Below the pieces are notes generated by a model that made no database searches, had not been told where the DNA came from, and saw only the letters and a list, made by a program, of their open reading frames with translations. DNA of 64,000 bases, taken from Pseudomonas sp. NC02. GTDB taxonomy: Bacteria > Pseudomonadota > Gammaproteobacteria > Pseudomonadales > Pseudomonadaceae. The position numbers and the translations under genes are program-made. Where the stretch lies: positions 5,704,001-5,768,000 of the forward strand of contig NZ_CP025624.1 of NCBI RefSeq assembly GCF_002874965.1, read 5' to 3'. Below are positions 38,961 to 49,178 of this stretch, piece by piece; positions within the stretch are counted from its first letter, which is position 1; every line of letters begins with the position of its first letter.

Positions 38961-39161
38961 TCAACGGTAGACGGTCAGCGCCAGGGCGCCGAACAAGCAA
39001 GCGAACAGGCTCAGGCGCAGCAGCGCCGGGTGCCAGAAAAAACGGTACAGGTCAAAGCCGGCCAGAAACCGGTCGAGGGCCCAGGCCAGGCCCGCCGCGA
39101 TCAGAAACATCAGGGTCATGGTGGGCATGTAGACGCCGTGGAAGGCGATTTCACGAGGCAT
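38961..39161 (-). CDS. DUF1656 small inner-membrane protein
   Basis: This 66-residue protein has two membrane helices (TMTLMFLIAAGLAWALDRFL and LLRLSLFACLFGALALTVY) and the PREIAFHGVYMPT start typical of AaeX/DUF1656. It overlaps the 3' end of the FUSC gene by 11 bp and precedes the fusion-protein gene by 10 bp, so translation is coupled. Its function in the pump is unknown. Confidence 0.9.
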   Translation of the reverse strand: MPREIAFHGVYMPTMTLMFLIAAGLAWALDRFLAGFDLYRFFWHPALLRLSLFACLFGALALTVYR

Positions 39162-41334
39162 GGGCGGGTCCTTCGGGCTTGAGGGCAGCCAGGGGTGATT
39201 GCGGGTCCAGCAATGAGGTGCGGATAAAGTGCAGGTAGCTTTTCACCCGGCGCAGGGCCGAGGTGTCGAAGTGCGGGGCGAAGGGTTCGTCGGTGGCCTG
39301 CACGCGGCTGATCGCGTGGTCCACGGCGACCAGGCTGCGCTCCAGGTTGCTGGCGCTGGGTTGCAGGAACAGCCGCACCAGCGAACGGCCCATCACCCGG
39401 ATCGCCTGGCGCCACGGCTGGGACTCGGCATACGCCGGGTGCACCGGCAGGATCGCCTGTTCCTTGCGCAACTCGATGATCGCGTGGCCGACTTCCAGCA
39501 CCACGAACATCCAGCGCAGCAGGTTGCGTTGCACCTGGGGTTGCCCGGCGGCAAAGCCGTAGGCCTGGTGCAGCAGGTCGCGGGTGCGGCTTTCGAAACC
39601 CGACGCCAGGCCCTTGAGTTTGCCGCTGATGGCGAACACCACTTGCTCGCGCAAGTCCTGCTCCAGCCGACGCCACAACCAGCGGCTGTTGGGCGGCAGG
39701 ATGATCGCGCCCGCCGCCGCACACACCAGCATGCCGATGACCATGGCGATGTAGTCGTTGATGAAGGTATAGGGGTTGTAGATCGTGAGGTTGTCCGGCA
39801 CCGAGCCAGTGCTGAAGAAGATCAGCAACCCGACGCCGACTCCCGCGTACTGCGGGCGCGAAGCCAGGAACGAACCGAAGATGATCACCGGCGCGAGCAT
39901 CACGCACAGCAACGGGAAACCGTCGATCCAGGGGAACACGAAGAACATTTCGACAAAGCCCACCAGCGCCCCGATCAAGGTGCCGCAAGCCATTTGAAAG
40001 GCCATGCGCTTGGGGTTGGGGGTGGCGGCCGACAAACCCACCGTCGCCGCGGCGATCAGGGTCATGGTGGCGCCACTGGGCCAGGCCGTGGCCACCCAGT
40101 AACTGCCGAGCACGATCAGGATAAACGAGGCGCGAATCCCCGAGGCGGCGCAGGCCAGCCAGTTGGTTTTGGGGGTGTAGGGTTCGTCCCAGTGTTCGCG
40201 CTCGTGGCTGTGATCCGCCAGGGAGGCGTGGGTCTGGGCGTAGTTGTGCAAGTCGTCGACGAAGCGGTACAGCAGCTCATAGGCGGTGTGAAAGTCCAAC
40301 AGTTCGGCGTCGCTGGGGGCGCTTTCCTGGAAGCGGGTGCGCAGGCTGCGCACCTTGGCGGGCAGGCCTTCCTTGTAGGCGTTCAACTGATTGGCCAGGC
40401 GCGCCGCATCGGGGCTGGTGAGCGCACGGCCGGAAAAACCGTCGAGCAGTTCCGCCAGGTCTTGCAGGCCCGGCTTGATGGCAGCCACCACGTGATCGGC
40501 CTCCTGGCTGCGCAGGCGCTCGAGCAATTGGTGCAAGGCGTTGAAGCGCGTGGTGATGCCCATGAACTCGCTGTTCAAGCGCGTCAGCCGGCCATTGCGC
40601 CGACGCATGTGCGGGTCTTCGAACACGGTGATGCTGCGCAGCCCTTCCAGGCCCACGGCTTCGGCGATAAAGCGCACGTTGCTGCGTTCAAAGCCTTCGC
40701 GCTCGCTGCGACCGCGCAGGCCGTCGGTGACGAACAGCGCGAACACACCGAAGCGCTGGTACAGGGCGTTGCGCATCGCAGCGCTGGAGGTTTGCGGCAG
40801 GATCGCGGCGCTGACCAGCGTGGAGCAGACAATCCCCAACGAGATTTCCAGGACTCGCCACACCGCCGCCATAAACGCGCCGTCGGGATGGGCCAGGGCC
40901 GGCAAGCCAACCATCGCCGCGGTGTAGCCGGCCAGCACAAAACCGTAGGCGCGAAAGTTGCGATTGCGGGTCGCGCCAGCAGTGCAGATGCCGACCCAGA
41001 TCGCCAGCGAACCGAGGAACAGTTCAGTGTTCTGCGCAAACAACGCGATCAGGAACACCATCACCGCCGAGCCCGCCAGGGTGCCCAGGAAGCGGTAGAA
41101 ACTCTTGGCGAACACCTGGCCGCTTTGCGGCTGCATCACGATAAACACCGTGATCATCGCGGTACGCGGTTGCGGCAATTCCAGGCGCATGGCCAGCCAC
41201 AACGTCAGGAAGGCCGCGATCAGCACCTTGAAGATATAGACCCAGGTCACGCCATCACTGCGTGCCCAATCGAAGAAACCGCGGCGCCACTCAAGCGAGT
41301 GCAACCAGCGCAGCGGTGCAGGCAAGGGAGTCAT
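39151..41334 (-). CDS. FUSC-family aromatic acid efflux transporter, AaeB-like
   Basis: This 727-residue protein has two blocks of membrane helices (about residues 25-190 and 395-530). They are separated by a cytoplasmic helical domain and followed by a C-terminal soluble region. This is the FUSC/AaeB architecture of p-hydroxybenzoate and fusaric acid exporters. Segments WLAMRLELPQPRTAMITVFIVMQ and VFLIALFAQNTE are in the first block. It lies 10 bp after the outer-membrane lipoprotein gene. The substrate is inferred only by family. Confidence 0.9.
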   Translation of the reverse strand: MTPLPAPLRWLHSLEWRRGFFDWARSDGVTWVYIFKVLIAAFLTLWLAMRLELPQPRTAMITVFIVMQPQSGQVFAKSFYRFLGTLAGSAVMVFLIALFAQNTELFLGSLAIWVGICTAGATRNRNFRAYGFVLAGYTAAMVGLPALAHPDGAFMAAVWRVLEISLGIVCSTLVSAAILPQTSSAAMRNALYQRFGVFALFVTDGLRGRSEREGFERSNVRFIAEAVGLEGLRSITVFEDPHMRRRNGRLTRLNSEFMGITTRFNALHQLLERLRSQEADHVVAAIKPGLQDLAELLDGFSGRALTSPDAARLANQLNAYKEGLPAKVRSLRTRFQESAPSDAELLDFHTAYELLYRFVDDLHNYAQTHASLADHSHEREHWDEPYTPKTNWLACAASGIRASFILIVLGSYWVATAWPSGATMTLIAAATVGLSAATPNPKRMAFQMACGTLIGALVGFVEMFFVFPWIDGFPLLCVMLAPVIIFGSFLASRPQYAGVGVGLLIFFSTGSVPDNLTIYNPYTFINDYIAMVIGMLVCAAAGAIILPPNSRWLWRRLEQDLREQVVFAISGKLKGLASGFESRTRDLLHQAYGFAAGQPQVQRNLLRWMFVVLEVGHAIIELRKEQAILPVHPAYAESQPWRQAIRVMGRSLVRLFLQPSASNLERSLVAVDHAISRVQATDEPFAPHFDTSALRRVKSYLHFIRTSLLDPQSPLAALKPEGPAHAS

Positions 41335-41344
41335 CGCATCCTAC

Positions 41345-42856
41345 TCAGTGATCAAACACGGCGAGGGCCGCCGGGGTCTTGCTCGGTAAGGTCTGGCTGT
41401 CCTGAGGCACATCGCTGCCGGCACCGAGGCCACCGCCCAACGCGGTCACCAGTTCGGCGTGGGCACTCAGGCGTGCAGCCTGGACCTGCTGCTGCACCTG
41501 CTGTTGGCGGAACAACAGGCTTTGGGCATTCAGCACGTTGAGGTAGTCGGTGAGGCCGCGCTGGTAGGCGATCATCGCGATGTCATAGGTCTTCTGCGCC
41601 GAAGCCACGGATTCGGCGGCGAAGGCTTGCTGCTTGTCCATCGACTCGCGGCGGATCAACTGGTCGCTGATGCCCTTGAGCGCGTTGACCAGGGTCTGGT
41701 TGTAGTGCGCGACGGCGATGTCGTAGCCGGCGCTGGCTTCACCCAGTTGCGAGCGCAGGCGGCCACCGTCGAAGATCGGCAGGCTGATGGCAGGGCCGGC
41801 GGTGTAGTTGAGTTTCTTGCCGGTCAGGAAACTCAGCATTCCGCCGCCGGTGGCGACGTAGCCGAGGCTGCCCACCAGGTCGACGTTGGGGTAGAAACCG
41901 GCGTGGGCCACATCAATGCCACGGGCCTGGGCCGCCACTTGCCAGCGGCTGGCGACCACGTCCGGGCGCTGGCCGAGCAGTTCGGCGGGCAAGCTCGACG
42001 GCAGTTTCAGCGGCGCGGCCAGGGACAAGGTGGGCCGCTGCAACTGCGCGCCCGCCCCCGGCCCTTTGCCCGCCAGCGCGGCCAACTGGTTGCGACTCAG
42101 GGCGATCTGTTCATCCAGGGCGTCCAGTTGGCGATGGGTTTCCGGCAGCGGCGTCTCGGCCTGGCTGACTTCAAAGTGGGTGCCGATCCCGCCATTCAAA
42201 CGCTTTTGCGCAAGGTCGAGAATCTGTTGTTGCTGGGCCAGGGTGGCGGCCACAATATCGCGCTGGGCGAAGTGCAACGACAGCTGGATATAGGCGCGCA
42301 CCACGTTGTTCTGCAATTCGAGCTGCGCCTGGCGCGCTTCGGCGGCGCTCATGTGGGCCATGTCCACGGCGCGCTCGGTGGCATTGCTTTCGCGGCCCCA
42401 GAGGTCGAGGGCATAGCTCAAGCCCAGGGACGCGTTGTTGTCCCAGGTGGTGGAATTGTCCAGCGCGCCTGGGCCGTAGAATTGGTCGCTCGGCCAGTTA
42501 TGGCGCTTGAGCGTGGCATCACCATTGATCTGCAACGACTCGGCCGACTCGGCGATCCCGGCCATGGCCCGGGCTTCACGCACACGTGCAGCGGCCATGG
42601 CCATGCTCGGGCTGCCTTGCACGGCGAGGTCGATCCAGTGGTTGAGTTGCGGGTCGCCGTAGGCTTGCCACCATTGCGCGGTGGGCCAGTGGGCGTCCTG
42701 GGCAGCGCTTTTGATCGCCTCGTCGGTGGCCAATGAATTGGCGACGAGTGACTGGCCTTGAGGGGCAATTCCTCCGGTTCCGATGCAGCCGCTGATTGCT
42801 AACGATAAGGCCCAAACACTGAGAGTCTTCAGCTCTCTGCTGATGCGACGCGGCAC
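41345..42856 (-). CDS. NodT-family outer-membrane efflux lipoprotein
   Basis: This 503-residue TolC/OprM-type factor has a lipoprotein signal (WALSLAISGC, Cys24). Two OEP domains follow with long helical hairpins and beta-barrel strands (for example AYIQLSLHFAQRDIVAATLAQ, LTDYLNVLNAQSLLFRQQQ). It is the first gene of the operon, so the system encodes its own exit duct. The divergent LysR gene is a likely regulator. Confidence 0.92.
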   Translation of the reverse strand: MPRRISRELKTLSVWALSLAISGCIGTGGIAPQGQSLVANSLATDEAIKSAAQDAHWPTAQWWQAYGDPQLNHWIDLAVQGSPSMAMAAARVREARAMAGIAESAESLQINGDATLKRHNWPSDQFYGPGALDNSTTWDNNASLGLSYALDLWGRESNATERAVDMAHMSAAEARQAQLELQNNVVRAYIQLSLHFAQRDIVAATLAQQQQILDLAQKRLNGGIGTHFEVSQAETPLPETHRQLDALDEQIALSRNQLAALAGKGPGAGAQLQRPTLSLAAPLKLPSSLPAELLGQRPDVVASRWQVAAQARGIDVAHAGFYPNVDLVGSLGYVATGGGMLSFLTGKKLNYTAGPAISLPIFDGGRLRSQLGEASAGYDIAVAHYNQTLVNALKGISDQLIRRESMDKQQAFAAESVASAQKTYDIAMIAYQRGLTDYLNVLNAQSLLFRQQQVQQQVQAARLSAHAELVTALGGGLGAGSDVPQDSQTLPSKTPAALAVFDH

Positions 42857-42932
42857 TGCTGCGAATTCCTGAGAGGGTGTTGCGGGGAAGGTGGCGCAAT
42901 TCTAAGGGGCGGGCCGGATGGCGATAAGGTGG

Positions 42933-42946
42933 GATTCTTGTGAATC
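42933..42946. promoter_or_regulatory. Dyad GATTC-N4-GAATC in the efflux/LysR promoter gap
   Basis: A perfect 5-bp-arm dyad lies between the divergent outer-membrane factor and LysR genes. It resembles a LysR half-site pair; the evidence is weak because the arms are short. Confidence 0.3.
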
Positions 42947-43038
42947 TTTGTTACCGTTCAGGCGATAATCCGTTCGTAGGGATCACTGGATCCTGCAACT
43001 TCGTGTCACAATTTGCCATCTCCCCTGAGAGCACCTTA

Positions 43039-44007
43039 ATGGACACCTTGCAAAACATGCGCGCCTTCAGTTGTGTGGCCGAAGCCGGCAGCTTCACCGC
43101 CGCCGCCGTGCAACTGGATACCACCACGGCCAACGTCTCGCGCGCGGTCTCCAACCTTGAGGCCCATCTGCAAACCCGTTTGCTCAACCGCACCACCCGC
43201 CGCATCGCCCTGACCGAGGCCGGCAAGCGCTATTTGCTGCGTTGCGAGCAGATCCTGGCGTATGTCGAGGAAGCGGAAGCCGAAGCCAGCGACGCCCACG
43301 CCCGCCCCGCCGGGCAGCTGAAAGTGCACACCATGACCGGCATCGGCCAGCACTTCGTGATCGATGCGATTGCCCGCTACCGCCGCACCCACCCGGACGT
43401 GACCTTTGACCTGACCATGGCCAACCGCGTGCCGGACCTGCTGGATGAGGGTTACGACGTGTCCATCGTGCTCGCCAGCGAGTTGCCGGATTCGGGGTTT
43501 GTCTCGCAGCGCCTGGGGATAACTTACAGCATCGCCTGTGCCTCGCCGGCCTACGTCAAGGCCAACGGCTGCGCGCAACGGCCCAGCGACCTGCTCAACC
43601 ACGCGTGCCTGCGCCTGGTCAGCCCGGTGATTCAGCTGGATAAATGGTCGTTCAATGGCCCGGAAGGCCAGGAAAGTGTGGCGATCAACAGCTCACCGTT
43701 CCTGGTGAACTCGGCCGATGCGATGAAGACCGCGATCACCAGCGGCATGGGCGTTGGCCTGTTGCCGGTGTATGCGGCGATAGAAGGGCTGCGCAACGGC
43801 ACCCTGGTGCGGGTGATGCCCAACTACCGCTCCCAGGAGCTCAACCTGTACGCCATCTACCCGTCGCGCCAATACCTGGATGCGAAGATCAAGACGTGGG
43901 TGGAATACCTGCGCAGTTCCCTGCCGGAAATCATGGCCGCGCATCAGGCGGAACTGGCGGCCTATGAGCTAAGTGGCAGTTTGGGCGGGGTACGACTGAG
44001 TAACTGA
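43039..44007 (+). CDS. LysR-family regulator divergent to the efflux operon
   Basis: This 322-residue protein has the LysR DNA-binding domain (MDTLQNMRAFSCVAEAGSFTA, TANVSRAVSNLEAHLQTRLL, NRTTRRIALTEAGKRYL) and an effector domain. It is of the CrgA/AaeR-like subgroup. The ATG at 43039 is preferred; a 33-codon in-frame upstream stretch from 42940 has no family resemblance. Control of the adjacent aromatic efflux operon is inferred from divergence. Confidence 0.9.
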   Translation: MDTLQNMRAFSCVAEAGSFTAAAVQLDTTTANVSRAVSNLEAHLQTRLLNRTTRRIALTEAGKRYLLRCEQILAYVEEAEAEASDAHARPAGQLKVHTMTGIGQHFVIDAIARYRRTHPDVTFDLTMANRVPDLLDEGYDVSIVLASELPDSGFVSQRLGITYSIACASPAYVKANGCAQRPSDLLNHACLRLVSPVIQLDKWSFNGPEGQESVAINSSPFLVNSADAMKTAITSGMGVGLLPVYAAIEGLRNGTLVRVMPNYRSQELNLYAIYPSRQYLDAKIKTWVEYLRSSLPEIMAAHQAELAAYELSGSLGGVRLSN

Positions 44008-44019
44008 GGGGGGCAGGCG

Positions 44020-45384
44020 CTACACCGGCAGCGTAATGCCAAAGGTGTTGCCGCCGCCCTCGCTGCGCACAAACACATCTCCGCCGTGCATCAACGCGAT
44101 CGCCTTGACGATCGCCAGTCCCAACCCGTGATTCGCCCCACTATTGCTGCGGGACGCGTCCACCCGATAGAACCGCTCGAACAACCGGGGCAGATGCTCG
44201 CTGGCAATCTCATCGCCCGGGTTGGTCACCCCGATCGCCACGTGATTCGCCAGCACTTCGATCTTCACCTCGATCACCTGGCCAGGCGCCGTATGCTGCA
44301 CCGCATTGCTCAACAGGTTGATCAACGCCCGGCGCAAGTGCGCCTTCTCGATCTGCACCTGGGCATCGCCGGTCACACGCACCTGCACCTGGGCGTCCTC
44401 GAGGATAAAGTCCAGGTAATCCAGGGTGGTCGCCACTTCATCCGCCAGCGAACTGGTGATCAGCTTGGTGGCCTTGCTGCCCTGGTCTGCACTGGCCAGG
44501 AACAGCATGTCATTGATGATCGAGCGCAGCCGTTCCAGCTCTTCGAGGTTCGATTGCAGCACCTCGAAATAATGCTCGGCCGAACGCCCACGGGTCAGTG
44601 CCACCTGGGTCTGGCCGATCAGGTTGGTCAGCGGCGAGCGCAGTTCATGGGCCACATCGGCGTTGAATGACTCCAGGCGCGAATAGGCCTGCTCCACCCG
44701 GTCGAGGGTCGAGTTGAAGGAGTTGACGAACTGCTTCAGCTCCGGCGGCAATGGCGACAATTGCAGGCGCCCGGAGAGTTTCGGCGGTGCAAGTTTCTGC
44801 GCCTCGTCCGACAGCTTGATCAGCGGCTTGAGACCGATGCGCGCCACCCAGAACCCCAGCAGCGAGGCCAGCAGCACGCCGACAAACGCCAGGCCGATCA
44901 GCGCCACCAGCAGTTGATGCTGGGTGGCGCGGAAGTTCTCGGTGTCGACCGCGATCAGGAAACGCAGCGGCGGGCGCTGCTCCTTGGCTGGAAACTGGCT
45001 GACCAATACTTTGAACGGGTAGGCATGGCCCGGCAGGCGCAAGTCGCGCTTGCCGGTCGGGCCGGCGGCGAACGCGCGAATCTGCGCGTCCGGGTTGCCG
45101 TATTCGTAGGTCGGGTCGCTGCTCACCACCCAGAAGCGAATGCGCTTGTCTTCCTCTCCCAACAACTTGAGCTTGGCGGTGATCTTCGCCCAATGGTCCG
45201 GCGTACCGAAGCGATTGACCGAAGACTCCAGCACGCTGTAGCGCGCATCCAGCTCGGCCCCGGGCAGCAGGCCCAGGCCTTTGTCCACCTGCTGGTACAG
45301 CGCGCCGCCGATCAACAGGAAGATCAGCAGCGCCACCAGGGTGAACATGCCGCTCAGGCGCAGGGCGATGGAGTTAGCCGACAC
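44020..45384 (-). CDS. Sensor histidine kinase, CopS/IrlS-like
   Basis: This 454-residue inner-membrane kinase has TM1 (LSGMFTLVALLIFLLIGGALY), a periplasmic domain of about 145 residues, and TM2 (LVALIGLAFVGVLLASLLGFWV). HAMP, the H-box FNADVAHELRSPLTNLIG, the N-box INLLSNAVQHT and the G-box GLGLAIVKAI follow. The GTG at 45384, preceded by GGAG, overlaps the response-regulator stop by 11 bp. The family senses metals or envelope stress; the signal here is unknown. It is co-transcribed with the RND pump genes upstream. Confidence 0.92.
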   Translation of the reverse strand: MSANSIALRLSGMFTLVALLIFLLIGGALYQQVDKGLGLLPGAELDARYSVLESSVNRFGTPDHWAKITAKLKLLGEEDKRIRFWVVSSDPTYEYGNPDAQIRAFAAGPTGKRDLRLPGHAYPFKVLVSQFPAKEQRPPLRFLIAVDTENFRATQHQLLVALIGLAFVGVLLASLLGFWVARIGLKPLIKLSDEAQKLAPPKLSGRLQLSPLPPELKQFVNSFNSTLDRVEQAYSRLESFNADVAHELRSPLTNLIGQTQVALTRGRSAEHYFEVLQSNLEELERLRSIINDMLFLASADQGSKATKLITSSLADEVATTLDYLDFILEDAQVQVRVTGDAQVQIEKAHLRRALINLLSNAVQHTAPGQVIEVKIEVLANHVAIGVTNPGDEIASEHLPRLFERFYRVDASRSNSGANHGLGLAIVKAIALMHGGDVFVRSEGGGNTFGITLPV

Positions 45385-46051
45385 TGCGGTTCTCCAGCAC
45401 GTACCCCATGCCACGGATGGTGTGCAGCAGTTTCTGTTCGAACGGCCCGTCGAGCTTGGCCCGCAGGCGCTTGATCGCTACTTCCACCACATTGGCGTCA
45501 CTGTCGAAATTGATGTCCCAGACCATTTCCGCAATCGAGGTCTTGGACAGGATTTCACCCTGGCGCCGGGCCAATACGCTGAGCAGCGAGAACTCCTTGG
45601 CGGTCAGGTCCAGGCGAACGCCGTTGCGACTGGCCTTGCGGCTGATCAGGTCGATCCACAGGTCGGCGATGGTCACCTGCACCGGCTCATGCCCGCCGCT
45701 GCGACGGGTCAGCGCTTGCAGGCGCGCCACCAGTTCGAGGAACGAGAACGGCTTGCCGAGGTAATCATCCGCGCCTTCGCGCAGGCCGCGAATACGGTCT
45801 TCCACGCGCTCGCGGGCGGTGAGCATGATCACCGGCGTCTGCTTGCGCGCCCGCAGCGCGCGCAATACACCAAAGCCATCCAGGCCGGGCAGCATCACGT
45901 CGAGCACGATGACCGCGTAATCGTTCTCCAGGGCCAGGTGCAACCCTTCGACGCCTTCACGGGCGACGTCGACGGTATAGCCTTGCTCCGTCAGGCCGCG
46001 GTGCAGGTAGTCGGCGGTTTTTTCTTCGTCTTCAATAATCAGTACACGCAT
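45374..46051 (-). CDS. OmpR-family response regulator, CopR/IrlR-like
   Basis: This 225-residue regulator has a receiver domain (IIEDEEKTADYL, phospho-acceptor in VIVLDVMLPGLDG, Lys in GKPFSF) and a winged-helix output domain (LDLTAKEFSLLSVLARRQGE, VVEVAIKRLRAKLDG). It lies 31 bp downstream of the RND permease gene and should regulate the pump operon that contains it. A dyad at 50422-50439 is a candidate binding site. Confidence 0.94.
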   Translation of the reverse strand: MRVLIIEDEEKTADYLHRGLTEQGYTVDVAREGVEGLHLALENDYAVIVLDVMLPGLDGFGVLRALRARKQTPVIMLTARERVEDRIRGLREGADDYLGKPFSFLELVARLQALTRRSGGHEPVQVTIADLWIDLISRKASRNGVRLDLTAKEFSLLSVLARRQGEILSKTSIAEMVWDINFDSDANVVEVAIKRLRAKLDGPFEQKLLHTIRGMGYVLENRSVG

Positions 46052-46082
46052 GAGCCTTTTGTTCCAGGACGGGGCCTCAGCC

Positions 46083-49000
46083 TCAGTGTGTGATTGCCAG
46101 CTGGGGAGCTGGTTTGGGTCTGTGGAAAAACTTCTCGAGGTACAAGTATATGACCGGTGTGGTGAACAGCGTCAGCGCCTGGCTCACCAGCAACCCGCCC
46201 ACCACAGCGATACCCAGCGGCTGGCGCATTTCCGCGCCGGGGCCGGAGCCCAGCATCAGCGGCACCGCACCCAGCAGGGCAGCCAGGGTGGTCATGATGA
46301 TCGGCCGGAACCGCGTGACACACGCCTCATAAATCGCTTCCTCGGGCGGCAGGCCGCGTACGCGCTGGGCGTCCAGGGCGAAGTCGATCATCAGGATACC
46401 GTTCTTCTTCACGATCCCGATCAGCAGCACCAGGCCGATCAACGCCATGATCGAAAAGTCCTGGCCCATCAGTGACAACATGATCAGCGCCCCCAACCCC
46501 GCCGATGGCAAGGTGGAGATGATCGTCAGCGGGTGCACGAAGCTCTCGTACAGCACACCCAGGATAATGTAGACCGCCACCAGTGCCGCGAGGATCAGCC
46601 AGGGCTGGCTGGCCAATGAACTCTGGAACGCCTGGGCCGCGCCCTGGAAGTTGCCGATGATAGTGGTCGGCATGCCGATTTCATTCTTCGCCTGGTTGAG
46701 CAGGATCACCGCATCGCCCAACGCGACGCCGGGTGCCAGGTTGAACGACAGGTTGGCCGCCGGGAACATGCCGTCATGGCTGATGGACAATGGCCCTACG
46801 GTAGGCGGATCGACCTTGGCCACCGCCGACAGCGGCACCATCTCGTTGGTCAGCGGCGAGCGCAGGTAGAAGTAGTTCAGGCTTTCGGCCTTGCCGCGTT
46901 GCTGGGTGTCCAGTTCCAGCACCACCTGGTACTGGTTGATCTCGGTCTGGAATTCGTTGATCTGGCGCTGGCCGAAGGCGTCGTACAGTGCCTGGTCCAC
47001 ATCGGTGGCGGTGAGGCCAAACCGCGCGGCGGCCTGACGGTCGATGCTGATGTGGGTGATGCTGCCGCCCAGCTGCAAGTCGTTGGACAGGTCGCGGAAC
47101 GCCGGGTTGGCCCGCAGTTTTTCGGTGAGGCGCTGGGTCCAGGTATTCAGGGTCGGGCCGTCATTGCTCTTGAGCACGTACTGGTACTGGGCGCGGCTGG
47201 GGCCGGAGCTCAAGTTGATGTCCTGGCCGGCCCGCAGGTACAGGACGATGCCCGGCACTTTCGCCAGTTTCGGGCGGATCCGGTCGATAAACTGGCTGGC
47301 CGACACGTCGCGATCCCCGCGATCTTTCAAGGCAATCCAGAACCGGCCGTTGGCGATGGTCTGGTTGCTGCCGGTCACACCCACCGAGTGGGAGAACGCT
47401 TCCACCGCCGGGTCATCCTTGACGATCTCGGCGATAGCCTTGTGCTTGGCGACCATGTCCGGGAACGACACGTCGGCCGCCGCTTCGCTGGTGCCGAGGA
47501 CGAAGCCGGTGTCTTGTACCGGAAAGAAACCCTTGGGGATAAACACGTAGCCGACCACGGCCAGGGCCAGGGTCACCATGAAGATCGCGGCCATGGTGCG
47601 TTGATGGGCCAGGGCGCGGCGCAGATTGCGCGCATAGCCGGCCAGCAGGCGTTCGCTGAAACCGGGTTTGTCGTGGGCATGATGGGTTGGTGCGCGCATG
47701 AACAATGCGGCCAGGGTCGGTGCCAGGGTCAGCGAGACCACCACCGAAATCAGGATGGTCGAGGTGGCTGTCAGTGCAAACTCCTTGAACAACCGTCCCA
47801 CGACACCGCCCATGAACAGCAGCGGGATAAACGCCGCCACCAGTGAGAAGCTGATGGAGACCACGGTAAAACCGATTTCACCCGCGCCCTTGATCGCGGC
47901 TTCGCGCTTGTCGAGGCCCGCTTCCAGGTGGCGGTGAATGTTCTCCACCACCACGATCGCATCGTCCACCACAAACCCCACGGCGATCACGATCGCCACC
48001 AGGGTCAGGTTGTTCAGGCTGAAGCCCATCAGGTACATCAGGGCAAAACTGGCTACCAGCGACACACCGAGCACGCTGGACACGATCAACGTGGCCGACA
48101 ACTGGCGCAGGAACAGCGCCATCACCGCCACCACCAGCAGGATGGCGATCAGCAGGGTCACTTCCACTTCATGCAGGGACGCGCGGATGGTCTTGGTGCG
48201 GTCGGTCAACACGCTGACCTGCACCGAGGCCGGCAGCATGGCTTGCAGGCGCGGCAGTTCGGCTTGAATGCGGTCCACGGTCTCGACGATATTCGCGCCG
48301 GGCTGGCGGGAGATCACCAGGTTGACCCCTGGCGTGTCGCCGGACCAGGCCTGCACGTAGGCGTTTTCCGAGCCGTTGATGACTTTGGCGATATCCCGCA
48401 GCTGTACAGGTGCCCCGTCCTTGTAGGACACGATCAGTTGGGCGTAATCCTCGGGGTGGAACAACTGGTCGTTGGTCGAGAGGGTCGACACGCTGTTTTC
48501 GCCGTAGATCGCGCCCTTGGCCAGGTTCAGGCTCGATTGCTGGATCGCCAGGCGCACGTCCGCCAGGGTCAGGCCGATGGCCGCGAGTTTATCGGCCGAC
48601 GCCTGCACCCGGATGGCCGGGCGTTGCTGGCCGGTAATGTTGATCTGGCCGACCCCGTCGATCTGGCTGATCTGCCGGGCCAGCAGGGTTTCCACGTAGT
48701 CGCTCAGCTCGGTGCTGGGCATGCTGTCGGAGCTGACGCTGAGGATCAGCACCGGGCTGTCCGCCGGGTTGACCTTCTTCCAGGTCGGCAGGCTCGGCAT
48801 GTCGCTGGGCAGTTTGCCGGACGCGGTGTTGATCGCCGCCTGCACTTCCTGGGCGGCGGTGTCGATGCTCTTGGTGAGGGTGAATTGCAGGGTCAGCAGG
48901 CTGGAGCCCAAGGCGCTGCTGGAAGTCATCTGGGTCATGCCGGGGATGGCGCTGAATTGCACCTCCAGCGGCGTTGCCACGGATGAGGCCATGGTGTCCG

Positions 49001-49178
49001 GGCTGGCGCCGGGCAGCGTGGCGCTGACCTGGATCGTCGGAAATTCCGCTTCCGGCAGTGGGGCGATGGCCAGGCGTGGAAAGGCAATCATCCCGAGCAA
49101 TACCAAAGCGAAGGTCAGCAGCAAGGTGGCGACCGGGTGGTCGACGCACCAGGCCGACGGCGAACGACTGCCGCTCAT
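46083..49178 (-). CDS. RND multidrug efflux permease, MdtC/MuxC-like
   Basis: This 1031-residue inner-membrane pump has 12 helices with two large periplasmic loops. Helix 4 carries the proton-relay aspartates (AVGFVVDDAIVVVENIHRHLE). It most resembles the MdtB/MdtC branch (DHPVATLLLTFALVLLG at the start). Systems of that branch normally have two different permeases; only one is encoded here, with a single fusion protein and no outer-membrane factor. Its ATG overlaps the fusion-protein stop (ATGA). Confidence 0.93.
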   Translation of the reverse strand: MSGSRSPSAWCVDHPVATLLLTFALVLLGMIAFPRLAIAPLPEAEFPTIQVSATLPGASPDTMASSVATPLEVQFSAIPGMTQMTSSSALGSSLLTLQFTLTKSIDTAAQEVQAAINTASGKLPSDMPSLPTWKKVNPADSPVLILSVSSDSMPSTELSDYVETLLARQISQIDGVGQINITGQQRPAIRVQASADKLAAIGLTLADVRLAIQQSSLNLAKGAIYGENSVSTLSTNDQLFHPEDYAQLIVSYKDGAPVQLRDIAKVINGSENAYVQAWSGDTPGVNLVISRQPGANIVETVDRIQAELPRLQAMLPASVQVSVLTDRTKTIRASLHEVEVTLLIAILLVVAVMALFLRQLSATLIVSSVLGVSLVASFALMYLMGFSLNNLTLVAIVIAVGFVVDDAIVVVENIHRHLEAGLDKREAAIKGAGEIGFTVVSISFSLVAAFIPLLFMGGVVGRLFKEFALTATSTILISVVVSLTLAPTLAALFMRAPTHHAHDKPGFSERLLAGYARNLRRALAHQRTMAAIFMVTLALAVVGYVFIPKGFFPVQDTGFVLGTSEAAADVSFPDMVAKHKAIAEIVKDDPAVEAFSHSVGVTGSNQTIANGRFWIALKDRGDRDVSASQFIDRIRPKLAKVPGIVLYLRAGQDINLSSGPSRAQYQYVLKSNDGPTLNTWTQRLTEKLRANPAFRDLSNDLQLGGSITHISIDRQAAARFGLTATDVDQALYDAFGQRQINEFQTEINQYQVVLELDTQQRGKAESLNYFYLRSPLTNEMVPLSAVAKVDPPTVGPLSISHDGMFPAANLSFNLAPGVALGDAVILLNQAKNEIGMPTTIIGNFQGAAQAFQSSLASQPWLILAALVAVYIILGVLYESFVHPLTIISTLPSAGLGALIMLSLMGQDFSIMALIGLVLLIGIVKKNGILMIDFALDAQRVRGLPPEEAIYEACVTRFRPIIMTTLAALLGAVPLMLGSGPGAEMRQPLGIAVVGGLLVSQALTLFTTPVIYLYLEKFFHRPKPAPQLAITH

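Noticed and set aside
39229..41541. 770-codon plus-strand frame opposite the FUSC gene
   Set aside because: Low-complexity Arg/Gln/His-rich product typical of antisense reading in GC-rich DNA.
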